A stretch of DNA of 64,000 nt from Merluccius polli (taxonomy: Eukaryota; Chordata; Actinopteri; Gadiformes; Merlucciidae): positions 124,001-188,000 of the forward strand of contig JAOPHQ010005141.1 in assembly GCA_030340625.1 (NCBI GenBank), in the 5' to 3' direction. Below the pieces are notes generated by a model. The model saw only the letters and a program-made list of their open reading frames with translations, was not told where the DNA came from and searched no databases. Position 1 is the stretch's first letter; every line of letters begins with the position of its first letter. A program made the position numbers and the translations under genes. Of the stretch, positions 32,501 to 44,199 are shown piece after piece.

Positions 32501-33916
32501 CTTAGAACTGTCTTTTTTTTACACCACATAGATCGCACTGAGGCGTAAGCCCACTCTCTATGTGGTCAACCTAATTATCCCCAGCTGCTTCCTGATCACA
32601 GTGGACCTCTTCAGCTTCATGTTACCCCCACAGAGTGTGGACCGCTCCTCCTTTAAGATGACCCTCATCTTAGGCTACACCGTCTTCTTGTTGCTTATGA
32701 ATGAATTGCTGCCAGTCACTGGCAACACCATACCACTCATAAGTCAGTAGTACTCTTTCATTCAGAGTGAGGCTGACATGAACTAGTATTGCTTGAACTG
32801 AAAAGTAACCAGCATACTCACACAGCATACTCTATTTATCCCCAGATGTTTTCTTCTCTATCTGCCTGGCACTTATGGTGGCCAGCTTGCTGGAGACAAT
32901 CCTCATTACCAACCTCCACTCAAGTTCCAGTCACTTTGCTCCTGTCCCCCACTGGGTAAAAGTAGTTGTCCTTAACACCCTGGGCTGTCTTGTTGGTTTT
33001 CCTCTAAAACCAGCAAAAGACAATTTAACAGGTATGGGGTGTATTAGGCTACATCCACACTAATACGTTTTCGTCTTAAAATGTATAACTTTTGCTACGT
33101 TTACGCCTATTGTACACACTACTCTGGCGTTTTAGAGCCCCTAAAACAGAGATTATTGAACACTGCTGACCCAGACTAGTCTGGACTGTCATGTGACCCT
33201 TTCCAGAAGAAAACAAACCTCATCAGACTCGAGGCAGTTAATTCAACATGGATAACGAATTACAGGCGTGGATTCATAGTATTTTCTGTAGTATTTTCGG
33301 CAAGTAAGCAACCAACCGCAGAGTAGACAATCTGCTTCCAGTTTATACCGCCAGGCGCATGCCCAGTGTACGTGAATGGTCATGTGATATGCGTTTTCAG
33401 GCGTGGGAGTATGGACGGAGATTTTTTCTTAAACAGTGCTAAAACGCTAGTGAGGACGAGATCTTTTTCGTTTTAAAACACCGTGTAAAACCAAAAATGT
33501 ATTAGTGTGGATGTAGCCTTATGCTCGGATAAGATTGTATCAACAGACTGAAGAACTGATTATATCAATAGAATGAAGCACCCAAAACTAAACAACAAAC
33601 TACAAGTTGTACTTGACATCTCTCCAATATAGATGTGGCTCCAAATGCTGTAAAGGAGGAGAACAAAGTTGGTAAGAATCCTCCAATGGCCGTAGAGCTG
33701 GAAGACACAACCCTAGATGAGCTGAGGAAGTTGGGTAGAGACCTCCGGGCGATCCGGCTGCAGGTGGACCAGCAGATGACAGAGAACCAGAACTCTGAGG
33801 AGTGGATGCAGGTGGCATTCATCATTGATCGCTTTCTGTTTTGGCTCTACACCCTCTTCATATCAGTCAGCTGTATAACTATGATCTATCTCTGGGTTAA
33901 TTCATACAGGCTATAG
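29562..33916 (+). CDS. 5-HT3-type Cys-loop receptor channel, copy 2
   Basis: Ten coding exons: 29562-29588, 29722-29776, 30196-30359, 30713-30757, 30924-31030, 31467-31636, 32212-32360, 32532-32742, 32846-33031 and 33633-33916, in phase and with GT/AG junctions, giving 465 residues. The architecture is as in copy 1: a signal peptide (MAAKHFKLQ then [10 protein letters not shown]), loop [11 protein letters not shown], Cys-loop [15 protein letters not shown], four membrane helices and a short cytoplasmic loop. The M2 region has Asp at the inner end and Glu at the outer end (MNELLP), as expected for cation selectivity. Loop D keeps Trp (EWKNEF), but loop B Trp is Tyr and loop C Tyr-Tyr is Glu-Phe. 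Exons 5, 6, 8, 9 and 10 are close to copy 1. Exon 7, which holds loop C, differs most. Introns are compact apart from a MITE in intron 9. AATAAA signals lie near 34110 and 34122. Confidence 0.93.
33047..33518. mobile_element. Harbinger-type MITE in intron 9 of copy 2
   Basis: The ends ggctacatccacactaatac and its near-complement gtattagtgtggatgtagcc are flanked by TTA (33044-33046 and 33519-33521). The matching place in copy 1, near 27440, is an empty site, so the insertion came after the gene duplication. Confidence 0.85.
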
Positions 33917-34329
33917 AACTGTTTTTCAGAAGGGTTTCACTTTTTCTTTGTAGGCTTTCGTCATATTTAAAGTTTATTTGACTGGTATTTTTATGAATAA
34001 GTCAATTTAGTCAGTGTGATTATTCTTGATTAGAGGTCCAATGCACTATTAATGGCTTGAATGTATGTTACTTTTAAAGATGTAGTATTGTCAAATGGAA
34101 ATACAAAATAAATTGTCTAAAATAAAACCCTTTTCATTGTTTGTGGTAACCTGTACATATATTGAAAACAAGGCTTTTAGGCTAATAAGACAGTAAAAGA
34201 TGGTTTAACAAAGATAGTTAAATTCAACAACAATAAGGAAGAGACCTTAGAGTCAGGTCTGTTTTATTTGAAACCTGTGACTAACTTGCTGACTAATAAT
34301 TGTGCTTCCGAGTTTCACTGCATGTAACC

Positions 34330-34449
34330 ATGTGATTGAAACCTCTAAGCTTCTCCTCTGCAGCCTTTACCTGTTCCCTCAACCCTATTCCATTCAGACC
34401 ATCTCTCCAACTCTGCTCCTTACGCTACTCACACATTACTCATGACAGG
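34330..34449 (+). pseudogene. LINE relic, left part (split by the provirus)
   Basis: The plus strand reads NPIPFRP and then SPTLLLTLLTHYS in neighbouring frames. These resemble the segment just before the RT fingers of CR1/L2/Rex1-type LINEs. The reading continues on the other side of the 25-kb provirus at 59472 as GTFQTTFKQAW. The relic was therefore the target of the retroviral insertion. Confidence 0.6.
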
Positions 34450-34957
34450 TGTAGTGGAAAAAACTGTATCTAAAACTTAAACTGAAAAAGAGAGGTTCGA
34501 GAGAGTCGAGGTCTGAAGATGAAAAGACTTTTATTATCACTTGCAAGAAGTAACAACAAAATCTGAGTTGGTTTGCCAAAGAACTAAGGAGCCTCTCGCG
34601 GATCCCTTCTTTTAACCTCTTTCTGTTGACCCAGAATGTACAGCTGTTCATCAGTTTCTTCCTTTTACGGATCCCGTCCTTGACCCTTCATCTGCAGAAT
34701 GTGACCATACACTATAAGGAGCCTATATGTATACTTGGACAACAACAACCTTTCTGGCAGGCCATAAAAAGACTTGTTCTTGCCCATCAATCTTTGGACT
34801 GGAATCCCCTGTCTTTACTGACTCCTGTTTCACCCACACTTACTTAATTCATATAGCATATAGGCAAGATAATGAATGTTTTCTCTTATTTACTAGTAGA
34901 CTATAATGAACATATTCCTTTTAAATGTATAGTGAACAACTAGTTAATTTCTACCAT
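34450..34957 (-). repeat. 3' LTR of provirus B
   Basis: Matches 58964-59471 almost base for base. On the plus strand it begins tgtagtggaaaaaactg and ends ctaccat. A minus-strand AATAAA lies in taataaaagtc near 34530. The outer flank is acagg at 34445-34449. Confidence 0.9.
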
Positions 34958-34959
34958 AT

Positions 34960-34972
34960 ATCCCCCCTTTGG
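34960..34972 (-). promoter_or_regulatory. polypurine tract of provirus B
   Basis: Directly inside the 3' LTR the minus strand reads caaaggggggata, the expected plus-strand DNA primer of retroviral reverse transcription. Confidence 0.75.
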
Positions 34973-34974
34973 GA

Positions 34975-36260
34975 CTAACTAAGTCCCAATATCTATTACC
35001 ATTATTTTAATACCCCAAATTTATAGATGACTACTTGCCGGACTGCTAGATAAATGAACAGTATTCACATTTGATTACCTGGAAAAAACAACTTGCTTGT
35101 ATTATTGTACTAGGGATCTCAACCTATTCCAGGGCTTTCAACCTGAACTTTTGCTTAAGCAAGGTGAAAAAGATTACCAAATGTGCGATACCCTAAGTGT
35201 TCCGATCCTCTGAGTTGGCTCCCTTAATGACAATATAAACATATATATAAGATCATGCAAAACAAAAACCAAAGTTAACATAGTAAATCACATAGCATAA
35301 TGAGTTCAGTTATAAATGTAATGTAAGCTGCAGCCTGTTGTTTAAGTAGAGCCTTGCATGTGTTGTTTCCTCTATAAGTTGTCAAAAACATCTAAATCAT
35401 TGTAGTATATTCTTCTCGGCTGCCAGAATACTGGTCTGTGGATGATGAAATGATGGAGGTCCGCTCCCAAAAGTGTCTGAGTAAATAACTTTTAATTTAA
35501 CAGAGAACACAAGCGGGATGACATTCTATGCATCTGAATGGTGGCCGAATCTTCTCCGAATCTGAGTCCGAATCCCCCAATGGGGTCCGAAACTCTCTCC
35601 ATCCTCTCTAATGCACACAATTCTTATAGGCCTGAGCCAGACCATATGGCGTGATGGTCAAGCAAGATGAAACAACACACCTAGACTGTTTAGATTTACA
35701 ACACCTTATCGTAAACCATATGGAAACACAGTCTGAGGGCATCTTGTTGTTGTTTCAGCAGGCACTCAGGATTGCCCCTATATAGTTCACAGAGAGACAC
35801 AGGAATGTTCTCTCATGACACAGCAGTATTCTACATATAAAGAATGAGTGAAATACAATGAATAAAAGAAAGAAGTAGAATAACCTGTAAATGTATATCA
35901 GAAAATACACTACATCATCATCCCTCCTCAACCCATGATCTAGACAAGCATCATATAAGTGCTTTGACATATGTATTTCACAAAATTCAACAAACTTTCA
36001 GCATGCATTGAAAGTCATTCTTTCAAGGAGTATGTGACATAAAATAAGAAATAAAACTTAAATTCTTTCAACATGCATTGTTGTGGATGATCGAGGTGAT
36101 CTTCATGTATTGGTGTGCTGTATGCATGTGGGGGGTTTTGGGCATTATGGTAGTCGTTGCTTCAGCTTCCATTGGTACGTTCATGTCCGGTTATTGTATG
36201 AGTTCAATGTTCATCCTGCTTTCCAAGGGCCTGGCTCACATGGAGAGGTTACCAGCACAA
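34975..36260 (-). other. provirus B 3' untranslated region with a nested solo LTR
   Basis: Between env and the 3' LTR there is no gene. This stretch includes the family A solo LTR at 35401-35914; the rest has no recognisable coding content. Confidence 0.5.
35401..35914 (-). repeat. solo LTR, family A
   Basis: This 514-bp copy of the LTR at 2518-3079 has the same TGTAGT...ACTACA ends and is flanked by tcat on both sides (35397-35400 and 35915-35918). A 4-bp duplication with no internal sequence marks an insertion that later recombined to a solo LTR, inside the 3' region of provirus B. Confidence 0.85.
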
Positions 36261-37401
36261 TCACATGTGAGCCTCCTCAAGGTCAGGTCTAACCTTGGAT
36301 TTCTCCCCTTCCATGTCGTCATCATCACTAAAAGTAGTCTGGCTTCCGTCCCCAATATACTCCCATTCTACTTCATTCTCCTTAACTATGCCTTTAGACG
36401 TAAGGAACATTTGTTTGCTTAGCCTAGATGCTATCATGGACCTTAGTACTGGGATACAACAACAAAAAATCAGTCCCATTATTGTGAGTACAATCAAGAG
36501 ACTTAATCCTATTTGAGCCATTATTGTTCCCCATTTTCCCATACGCAGTTCTAGCCATGTCATCCAATCTTTTCCATATCCCGCATTGTCTTTAACCTCC
36601 TGTCTTAGCTTTTTAAGTTTGTTCATGGCAAGTGTGAACGTTCCGTATGGTGAAGTATTATTTGGGATAAAAGTACAACACATTTCGCCTATGAGTTCAC
36701 ACACTCCTCCCTTCTCTGCTAAAAGCCAATCTAATGCTTGTCTATTTTGCCAAGCCACAGCGCTTGTGGCTTTCAACTGTTCACCTAAGGCGGATAGAGC
36801 ATCATCCGTATAGTTAATAAACCGTTGTTGATTATAATAAATGTAGTTAATCCATTCTGTGTTTTTTACTAGTCCTATTATTGGCATGATAGCTTCAAAT
36901 CCTGCGGCTACTTTGTTCCTGGCTTTGTATCTGCTTGGTACACCTCTGGATTGTCCTATTTTATCAATTTTAACTCCCTCATCAGATTTGTATTCTCTTT
37001 TTCGTCTATCTAAGCCCTTGGTTTCTGAATTTTTAACAACCCTGTCTAATGCTGGTAGTAACACAATTTCCGTTACGACTCGTATTCTTGCACATCGTCC
37101 AAACCATTGCCTAGGTAGTATGGCACGAATAATTTTGTGTCCACAGATCCAAAAATGGTCTGCTATTACTTTGTCCTGCTCTAGTAATGCACCTTCATAC
37201 CACAAGTTTGTCATAAATGATTCCGCTGCTATTCGAGCAGGGTCTGTTGGATGTTTATCACTTTTAATCATATGTGGTGGGTGTTTGTCAGTCTCATACA
37301 TGGCAACATTCCAAATTGTTTTACATTTAGCTTCTTCCACATAGACTGTTATCGGTTGTTTTGATAACAGTCTAACCCTTCCTCTATATGAAAATCTGTT
37401 C
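36261..37401 (-). CDS. retroviral env: SU end and transmembrane subunit (provirus B)
   Basis: An open frame of 359 codons (37340 down to 36261) covers the end of the surface subunit and the whole transmembrane subunit of env. It has a basic, furin-like cleavage site (RRKR) at about residue 114, a long heptad-rich helix, a conserved segment with WQNRQALDWLL, and then the CX6CC motif (C-ELIGEM-CC). A membrane span follows (GLSLLIVLTIMGLIFCCCI), then a cytoplasmic tail of about 50 residues with tyrosine and acidic motifs. CX6CC is typical of gamma-type envelopes with a disulfide-linked surface subunit. The open frame stops at the LINE inserted at 37402, so the gene is interrupted, but this half has no stop codons. 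Confidence 0.85.
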
Positions 37402-40282
37402 CTACTTGAATGAATGAATGAATTTATATTTATTTACGTGTCGTGCACCAATTAAGGCGCCCAGCCTATAAGGGCTTACAAGACACATTATCATCATATT
37501 CAGACACCAAACAAAATAAATATAAAAATAAAATAAATAATAAAAAATAGCACAGACAAAACCAAACAAAAACAGAAACCACATGGAATTCACATAAATA
37601 ATTCACTTTTTCTTTTTGACCAGGCACTTTTTATGAAAGTAGCTATAGTAAAGACTTCTTTTCTGAAGAACCACTCCAACTTTACCTCATCATCAACCCA
37701 AAACAGATATCATTAGCCCATTTTTCTTTATACTCAAGAAATAACTTATGTTTCACAAAATTAACATTACAATGCAAACCATTAGTGAAAATATGTTGTT
37801 GATCAGCCTCGCTAAAAATAGCTTTCATGTCACGATACCAAGGATAGTTATGTGTTTTATCCCAGTTAAAGACTTTTTTGGCTATTCTATCCTCTGGCAT
37901 AGAAGACAAGCAATTCCAAAGCCTAAGCATTTCCCCTTTCTGTTTAATCAAACAGGGTTCCCAGCCCATGTCACCCTGGAGAGCCAAAGCAGGAGTAAAT
38001 TTATGCACACCTAGAAAACAACGAATAGCTCGACTTTGAATAGCATTCACCCTGGATGATTCCTTACTTCCCCATATTCCTGCTGCATATAGAAGAATCG
38101 GAGAAACACAGGCATCATAGAGCTTTGAGAAGGTAGCATACCCTAGGTTTTTACACTTCTTCATTTTACTTATAATAGAGCCTAATGCTCTACCTGCTGT
38201 ATCAGTAAGTGTATTAATACCTTCTTCAAACTTAAAATATTCATCCAGGTTGAAGCCAAGATATCTGTAAACACTGGTATAACATATTTTCTTAACTCCC
38301 ACATTAAAATTAAAAGAACTTCTGTTTACTCCATGTTTTCTGAAATGTATAACTTAGTTTTACCTTGAATAACTGACATTCTCCACTTCCAGCACCAATT
38401 ATTAACAATATCTAACAGGGACTGCAATTCCTCCTCCCTCTCTGCCAGGATAACAATATCATCTGCATACAAAAGTAAATTTAGTTTCATATCCCCAATT
38501 TGCACCCCCGTGTCTTCATTCTTAATTTGCTGGGCTAAATCATTTATAAACAAGGAGAAGAGGGTAGGAGAGAGAACATCTCCCTTCTTGACTCCCACTG
38601 GAGTAGAGAACCATCCTGTCCTCATATCATTCAACTGCACACATGCAACTGGATTTTTATATAAAACTTTAACAGCTTGGTAAAATAAACCATCTACACC
38701 TGCTGAAATAAGTTTATATTCCAGCAAATCTCTATGAACACAATCGAAAGCTTTCTGGAAATCAATAAAGCAAACAAAAGTAGACTTCCCTTCAGAAATT
38801 CTGGCTCTAATAACAGTACTCAGAGTGTAGATATGATCTAGACAGGATCTATGTTTTCTAAAGCCATTCTGCTCCTCCACTAAAATATTTTCAGTCTCTA
38901 GATATTGAGACAGCCTGGCGTTTAGAATATTAGAAAATAATTTGTAAACTGTACTCAAAAGGCTAATTCCTCTATAGTTAAGAGGGACCCTAGGGTCATT
39001 TTTGGTTGACTTTGGGATTAGTTTGATGAGTGATTTGTACCATTCAGAGGGAACTATACCTGATTTAAAACAGACTTGCAGAAGATGAGTAAGGAACTGT
39101 AACAGTTTTGGTGATTTCAGTGCTTCGTTGGAGAGAGACTCAATGCCAGGAGCTTTTCTCAGTTTAGCGCACTCAACAGCTTTACAAATCTCCTCAGATG
39201 TAATATCAGAATTTAATAACTGATTGGGCTTATAATTTGCCAGCTCAAACTTCTTTTCCCCGGACTTTTTTCCCCCACGAATAAATTCCAAGAAAGTATC
39301 ATCAAAATCACCCATGTTATTATTGCCAGAGAATAGAACAGTAAAATCCTTCTCCCACTTGTTAAGCACTAAATCAGCTTTATGTTCAAGATCACCATTT
39401 TCCAGCAAAATTTCCATTGGAATTTTTAAATCTTTCCTAGGGCCCAGTTTATTAATTTCTCTCCAGAAAAGCCGAGGATTTTTAATTTGCAAGTGCTCTA
39501 AATTGAGAGCTAAGCCGCGATCAAATCTTCATTTATAGAATCGTAGCTTTTTATCGAAAAGCTCCTGGCAATGTTTAAATTCCCTTTTAAGAACTTCTTT
39601 CTGCAAATGACTTTTATTTTTAAGGAATCTCCTCTTGGCAGCTTTTAAATTTTTCCATAACTTGTCTAATTCACCATTCCAAAAAGGCTTGTTTTTCTTA
39701 CATACATTTTTCTTCTTCTCACCAGTATTCCCCGTGCAAGAATTTTTTACACATTTATCCATCTCTTCATACAACAAATCACAAAATTGTCCATATAATC
39801 TGTCAATATTATCCTGGGTTTTTTGACAAAGTAAAAGGTCATCTATTAGCTGTTTCAAAGCCAAACAACACAGATCAGAGGACAAAAATGTTGAAGGAAA
39901 ATTCCTGGGTCTTTTACATGGAGCCGCCTCCAAATGAGGGATAGACTTGTCAAAATAATAGCTGAAAAATTTTAAATAAAGCAGAGAGTGATCTGGTAAT
40001 CTACATTTATCACCCAACAGACCCATACAGTCAGGCCCTACATTTTCAGCAAGTTCGTGAGAAGGTAACACCTCAAAATCGACACATGTATTAAAACAGT
40101 CATGAGTTGTTATAATATAGTCCACAACTGCCTTCCCCTTCGTTGAAACAGAGGTGAAATTGTCCTTTGCAGGAGACAGTCTGCCATTTAAGACACAACA
40201 TTTAGAGTCTTTCAGAAATTCAAGCAGACTGGAAGTGTTGCTTCGGCTACATCGTGGGTCAAAGTTACATACTTTTCCATGC
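37402..40282 (-). mobile_element. 5'-truncated LINE inserted in env
   Basis: The element is bounded by atctgttc on both sides (37394-37401 and 40283-40290), consistent with an 8-bp target duplication. It ends in an attc-repeat tail (plus strand aatgaatgaatgaat) rather than poly(A). It contains the C-terminal part of an endonuclease and a nearly intact RT. Env reading resumes on each side of it. Confidence 0.75.
37682..40282 (-). pseudogene. LINE endonuclease (partial) and reverse transcriptase
   Basis: One frame runs from the 5' truncation to a stop at 39529, and the same frame resumes and continues to 38326. The first part holds the end of the AP endonuclease (CCVLNGRLSPAKDNF, then VVDYIITTHD and LPDHSLLYLKF). 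The second holds the RT: NYRGISLLSTVYKLF, GFRKHRSCLDHIYTL, CFIDFQKAFDCVHRDLL, GVKKGDVLSPTLFSLF and LLLYADDIVIL. A single frameshift near 38350 leads to the C-terminal domain (YRYLGFNLDEYF, then LYDACVSPILLYAAGIWG). With only one stop and one frameshift, it is young. The RT style suggests the I/Nimb group, but I am not sure of the clade. Confidence 0.85.
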
Positions 40283-41586
40283 ATCTGTTCATTATAATTC
40301 CCACAGGCCATGATTTTTGTATCACATATTGGTACATGCTTTCTATTCCTAGAAACATTAAACATCGTAGTGGACATAACTCGTGATGATATTGCTTTTC
40401 TTCTGCGAATATACTCGTTACTCGTAATGTATTCAGGTTGGCTAATTTTTTCACCACTTCATCCTTTGTTCCTTGGATCCGTGCCTCGCTGGTTCTACAC
40501 TCTTCCCAGGTGTGTTCATAGTTTACTACGTATAATGCACTTTGACGATCTTTACTACATAAATAGCAATTATCTGCATCTATCTGTTTTCCAGTAAACT
40601 TTACCCATTTGTACCAATGATTTTCTTTTGCTTGATCAAACAACCAGTCTGCTGTCGTTACTTTAATTTTTTGTTTGGAGTGATCAGATGTTTCCTGTCT
40701 TACAGCTATATCCTTTTTTGTAGCTCTTGTTGTTTTGTTTGATCTTAATGCGGGACGGCCATATTCTATTGTTGTTGTCTCTGTACTTAAGACATTTTCT
40801 TTTGGAGCTATTGTGGTGATTATCCCTTCCGTCTGAGAGATGAATGCTGTATCGTTTATTGTTATTATTTCACCCGTTAAGGTAGGGCTTGTTATATTAT
40901 TGATTATTTCCAAGGCAGTTATGGATCTCTCCATAACTACAGTTGAATTCTCTTTTTGTTCTGGTGTCACTGAGGCTTTTTCTGATTTAAACGTGAGGGT
41001 CGTTATTACCTCGTATTGCATTGTCGTTGTACGATTTATTTTATTCAGTAAGGTGGCTTTGGTTCCCTTGGTTATTACATCTTCATTCCCCATAGTGATT
41101 GTTATGTTATTAACACTACCATTTGTTGGTAGAGCATCTGTTGGTTCAATTATGACCTTTGAGATCTTATTTTGTTTACTTGTTACGGTAGTTCCGTTTG
41201 TTATTTACAGCTGAGGTTTGTTCTTGTTTAGGGGTAGGTGTAACTTCTTCTAGCTTGATACTAATTAGAGTTACATCTTGTTTGTTGGAGATTGAAGTTT
41301 CTTCTATTTTCTTAGCGACTAATGTTTTTCCTGCTTTGGTAGTGACGGGGGTACTATCCGGCCTACTAGTGACTGGTGTTAGTGCTTTCGCCGGCCTATT
41401 TTGTATTGTTGGAGTGACCGTATCATATTGCTCTTGTGTTATGCAAGAGGTACCTTGTTTTAGTTGGTAAAATATTCTTGTGTCTATATTTATATTTGGC
41501 CTCTGCAATTTCTTCATTTCTAATCTGTAGCGGTTTTTCTCATAGTTCCATTGATTTGTAGGTTCGACCGTAAAACACCAGTATGC
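40283..41586 (-). pseudogene. retroviral env surface subunit, middle part (provirus B)
   Basis: Two open frames (41517-41176 and 41093 down to the LINE boundary) cover a Thr-, Lys- and Ser-rich, mucin-like N-terminal region with several N-glycosylation sites. A folded part with clustered cysteines follows (NCYLCSKDRQ and ELCPLRC). This is the surface subunit that binds receptors in related viruses. A frameshift separates the two frames near 41150, and transposons cut the gene on both sides, so it is not functional. Confidence 0.7.
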
Positions 41587-42109
41587 TAGCCTAGAACTCT
41601 AGACACCCCCTAGCGGCAGCAAATTTATTTGGCAGCTAGGTAGGTCTAGCACGGCTCCGTCGGCTTTCTGGTGCTGGGAACACCAAGTATGTCTGACCAA
41701 TCACAGCGTGAGGGGCGGAGTCGAAAGCCGGGCTACCATGACGACAGAGTTGCAACGGTTCCGTGTTAGAGGTAAACAATGGCTGCTGCTGCTGGCGAAC
41801 GGCTGTCTTTCCACTCGGCTTTGGCCGCGACTCTTCAAGACTTGAAGTTAACATTTTATTTGAGAAAAGAACAAAGAACGGCACTGAAGTCTTTCCTCGA
41901 AAAGAAATATGTATTCAGAGTTTTGATTAATTACGTAGTCAGAGCCGTCGCTCTGACTACGTCACCTTCTTCGTTGCTCTGATTGGTTGTAGCGCTATCC
42001 TATTGCGTGCAGAGGGAACTTGAAAGACAACCGTTTATCCCGCCCACACTGCCAATGGAGCTGAGCCAGACCTTACATCTTTCTGATGTGGGTCTGGCTT
42101 GCCAGGCTA
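41587..42109. mobile_element. TIR element carrying a helicase-like start, nested in env
   Basis: The 523-bp insertion begins TAGCCTAGAACTC and ends GCTTGCCAGGCTA. A 9-bp duplication, ccagtatgc, lies on each side (41578-41586 and 42110-42118). On the plus strand, 41779-41925 encodes MAAAAGERLSFHSALAATLQ, then LRKEQRTALKSFLEKKYVF. That resembles the start of the RecQ-like helicases often found in fish repeats, just before their ATP-binding motif. A 13-bp palindrome follows at 41933-41962, and the frame then ends. Confidence 0.65.
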
Positions 42110-42118
42110 CCAGTATGC

Positions 42119-42526
42119 ATGAGTCTTTATCATTCTTATTTTGCATCGTTCTTGTCCCCAATTTATTAGGTTGAACTTCTTGAGCATCATTACCGCACAC
42201 TGATGTTCTCCATCTGCTATAATAGTTCAAACGATTTGTTCGTTGTCGTATTTTAATTCTTGCGGGGGTATCTCGATATGTAAGATTTCTCTTTCTGACC
42301 TCTTTCCTCTTGCACTGTTTCTTATTTCTAAATATCTCGGAGCTAGCTTTTTCTGCAACACTTTCATGCTTTCTTTGTTATTACCATCTGATTCCTGGTT
42401 GTTCCAGGTCTGCTTCGTTAGTGTGACTTTATTTGTTTTCTGGAACCGCCCTTAGGCCAGTGGGATTTGCCAAAAGCCATAGAGGATCAGGAACAGCTTA
42501 ATCAGCTTCAGCCTCATCATCATTCT
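42119..42526 (-). pseudogene. retroviral env signal peptide and N-terminus (provirus B)
   Basis: A Met-rich start overlapping the end of pol in another frame leads into a hydrophobic signal segment (LIKLFLILYGFW). An in-frame stop follows a few codons later, near 42452. Beyond the stop the same frame stays open in a basic region for about 70 codons. Overlap of the env start with the end of pol is normal in retroviruses. The stop makes env non-functional. Confidence 0.6.
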
Positions 42527-43722
42527 GGCTGGGCTGGGTCTGGTTTTGGGGCAGTATATCAGTATCGGGTGCGTCTGCACCCGACTCCTCCCCATGCTCC
42601 TCTCTCGTTCCTGGCTGCGCAGCTTTTGTGCAGTGGTTGAGGTGGTACCAGGTGGAACTCCCTTCCACCTGGATGGCAGTTGGAGTTGCATTGGTGACTT
42701 TGTATGGTCCTTCTCTCCTGGGCTCGTTCCACTTTCTCCGGAACACCCTGAGGTACACCTGATCCCCTGGCTCAACCCCCCTTGGTGGGTCATCTTCTGG
42801 TTCCGGAACTCGTTTTTTCTCCTGTTGGAATATAAGCTTGTGTATGCCAGTTAGTTGCCTAATATACTCTCTAATTTCTGTTTCTAACTGTCCAAGGGGA
42901 GGTCCTTTGTAAGGGCCTCGAACTGTTGGTGCTGGCATGGGTCGACCCGTAAGCATTTCATGCGGAGTTAGATGCGTCATTCTGTTAGTTTGCATGCGAT
43001 AACTCATTAATGCCAGTGGGAGTGCATCTATCCAATTTAGGTTAGCGCTTGCGCATATTTTGTTTATTTTTGTCTTGAGTGTCCCATTCACTCTTTCCAC
43101 CATTCCCTGTGATTGGGGATGGTAAACACAACCTAATCGCTGTTTGATGCGTAACTGCTGCACCACATTCTTCAAGGTTTTCTGAATAAAAGCCGATCCA
43201 TTGTCTGAACTAATCTCTGTTGGGATTCCAAACCTTGGCATGACCTCTCGTCAAAAACTTGATTACCGTGTTTGCACTTAGATCTTTTGATGGGACTGCC
43301 TCCACCCATCTGCTGAACCTGTCAATGACTACAAGCATGTATCTTTTACCGTTAACCTTTTTTATCATGTCTACATAATCCAAGACCAGATGTCTGAATG
43401 GACCCTCCGGTGTTGGAATATGTCCCAGTGGAGTAGTGATTGTTTTTCGTACATTATTTTTTGCACATACTTCGCATTCATTTAACTGATTATCAACCAT
43501 TGTTTGCAAATATGGTGACCAATAACCTTGTTTTCTTATTTTCCTAACTACTTCCCCCCTTGCGCAATGGTCAAAACCATGCGCATTAGTGATAAGCAAT
43601 CCTAACAATGCGGTTGGTGCCAATAACAGCCCCTCATGAGTTCTCCATAACCCTGTCGGAGTGCGCACCGCACCCCTCCTCAGCCACATGTTGTGCTCAT
43701 AGACACCAGCTTTCTCTTGCAT
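42498..43722 (-). pseudogene. retroviral integrase (provirus B pol 3' end)
   Basis: Two overlapping frames (43722-43210 and 43241-42498) together cover the integrase. They contain the zinc-binding region (NAHGFDHCARGE, then CEVCAKNN), the catalytic core with the first Asp in LDYVDMIKK and the second in SSDNGSAF, and the Glu in GMVERVNGTLK. A C-terminal domain with GDQVYLRVFRRKW follows, then an acidic tail. All three DDE residues are visible. A frameshift at about 43220 splits the core, so the copy is dead. Confidence 0.85.
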
Positions 43723-44199
43723 GCGGAGTCCTCAGTAGGTGAAGCCACAGGCATAGTCAACACTGCCTGAATCAAAACACAACTGTTAGAGGCTTTTTTG
43801 GCCGCCTCATCTGCAGCACTGTTACCTTTTGTGATATAGTCATTTCCTTTCTTATGTGCCTGACATTTGGTTATCGCCACTTGCTTAGGTAGCAACAATG
43901 CCAACATCAGGTCCACAATCTGATCACAATGCATTATGGGGGACCCATCAGTTTTCTTAAATCCCCTCATTTTCCATACTGCTCCAAATAGATGACACAC
44001 ACCATGCGCATATGCAGAATCAGTATATATGTTCACGATCTTACCAGCCCCTTCCCGACAGGCAGCTGTAAGAGCCCTCAATTCAGCCACCTGTGCTGAA
44101 CATGGTTGCTCACAATATGAACTTTGAATGACAGCAAAAGTGCCATCCGGGTTTTGTCGTACTACCGCAAATCCTGCGTGGTAACCCAAATGATCTCTG
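43680..44199 (-). pseudogene. retroviral RNase H, C-terminal part (provirus B)
   Basis: The frame carries AELRALTAACREG with the catalytic Glu, YTDSAYAHGV with the catalytic Asp, and QAHKKGNDYITKGNSAADEA with the terminal His-Asp region. It continues the RNase H that begins at 51636-51660 and was split by the gypsy insertion. The ATG at the head of this frame lies in the region bordering the gypsy LTR and is not a real start. Confidence 0.85.

Noticed and set aside
36078..36422. A 114-codon plus-strand frame near the env end
   Set aside because: It overlaps the end of env on the other strand and low-complexity flanking sequence, with no domain.
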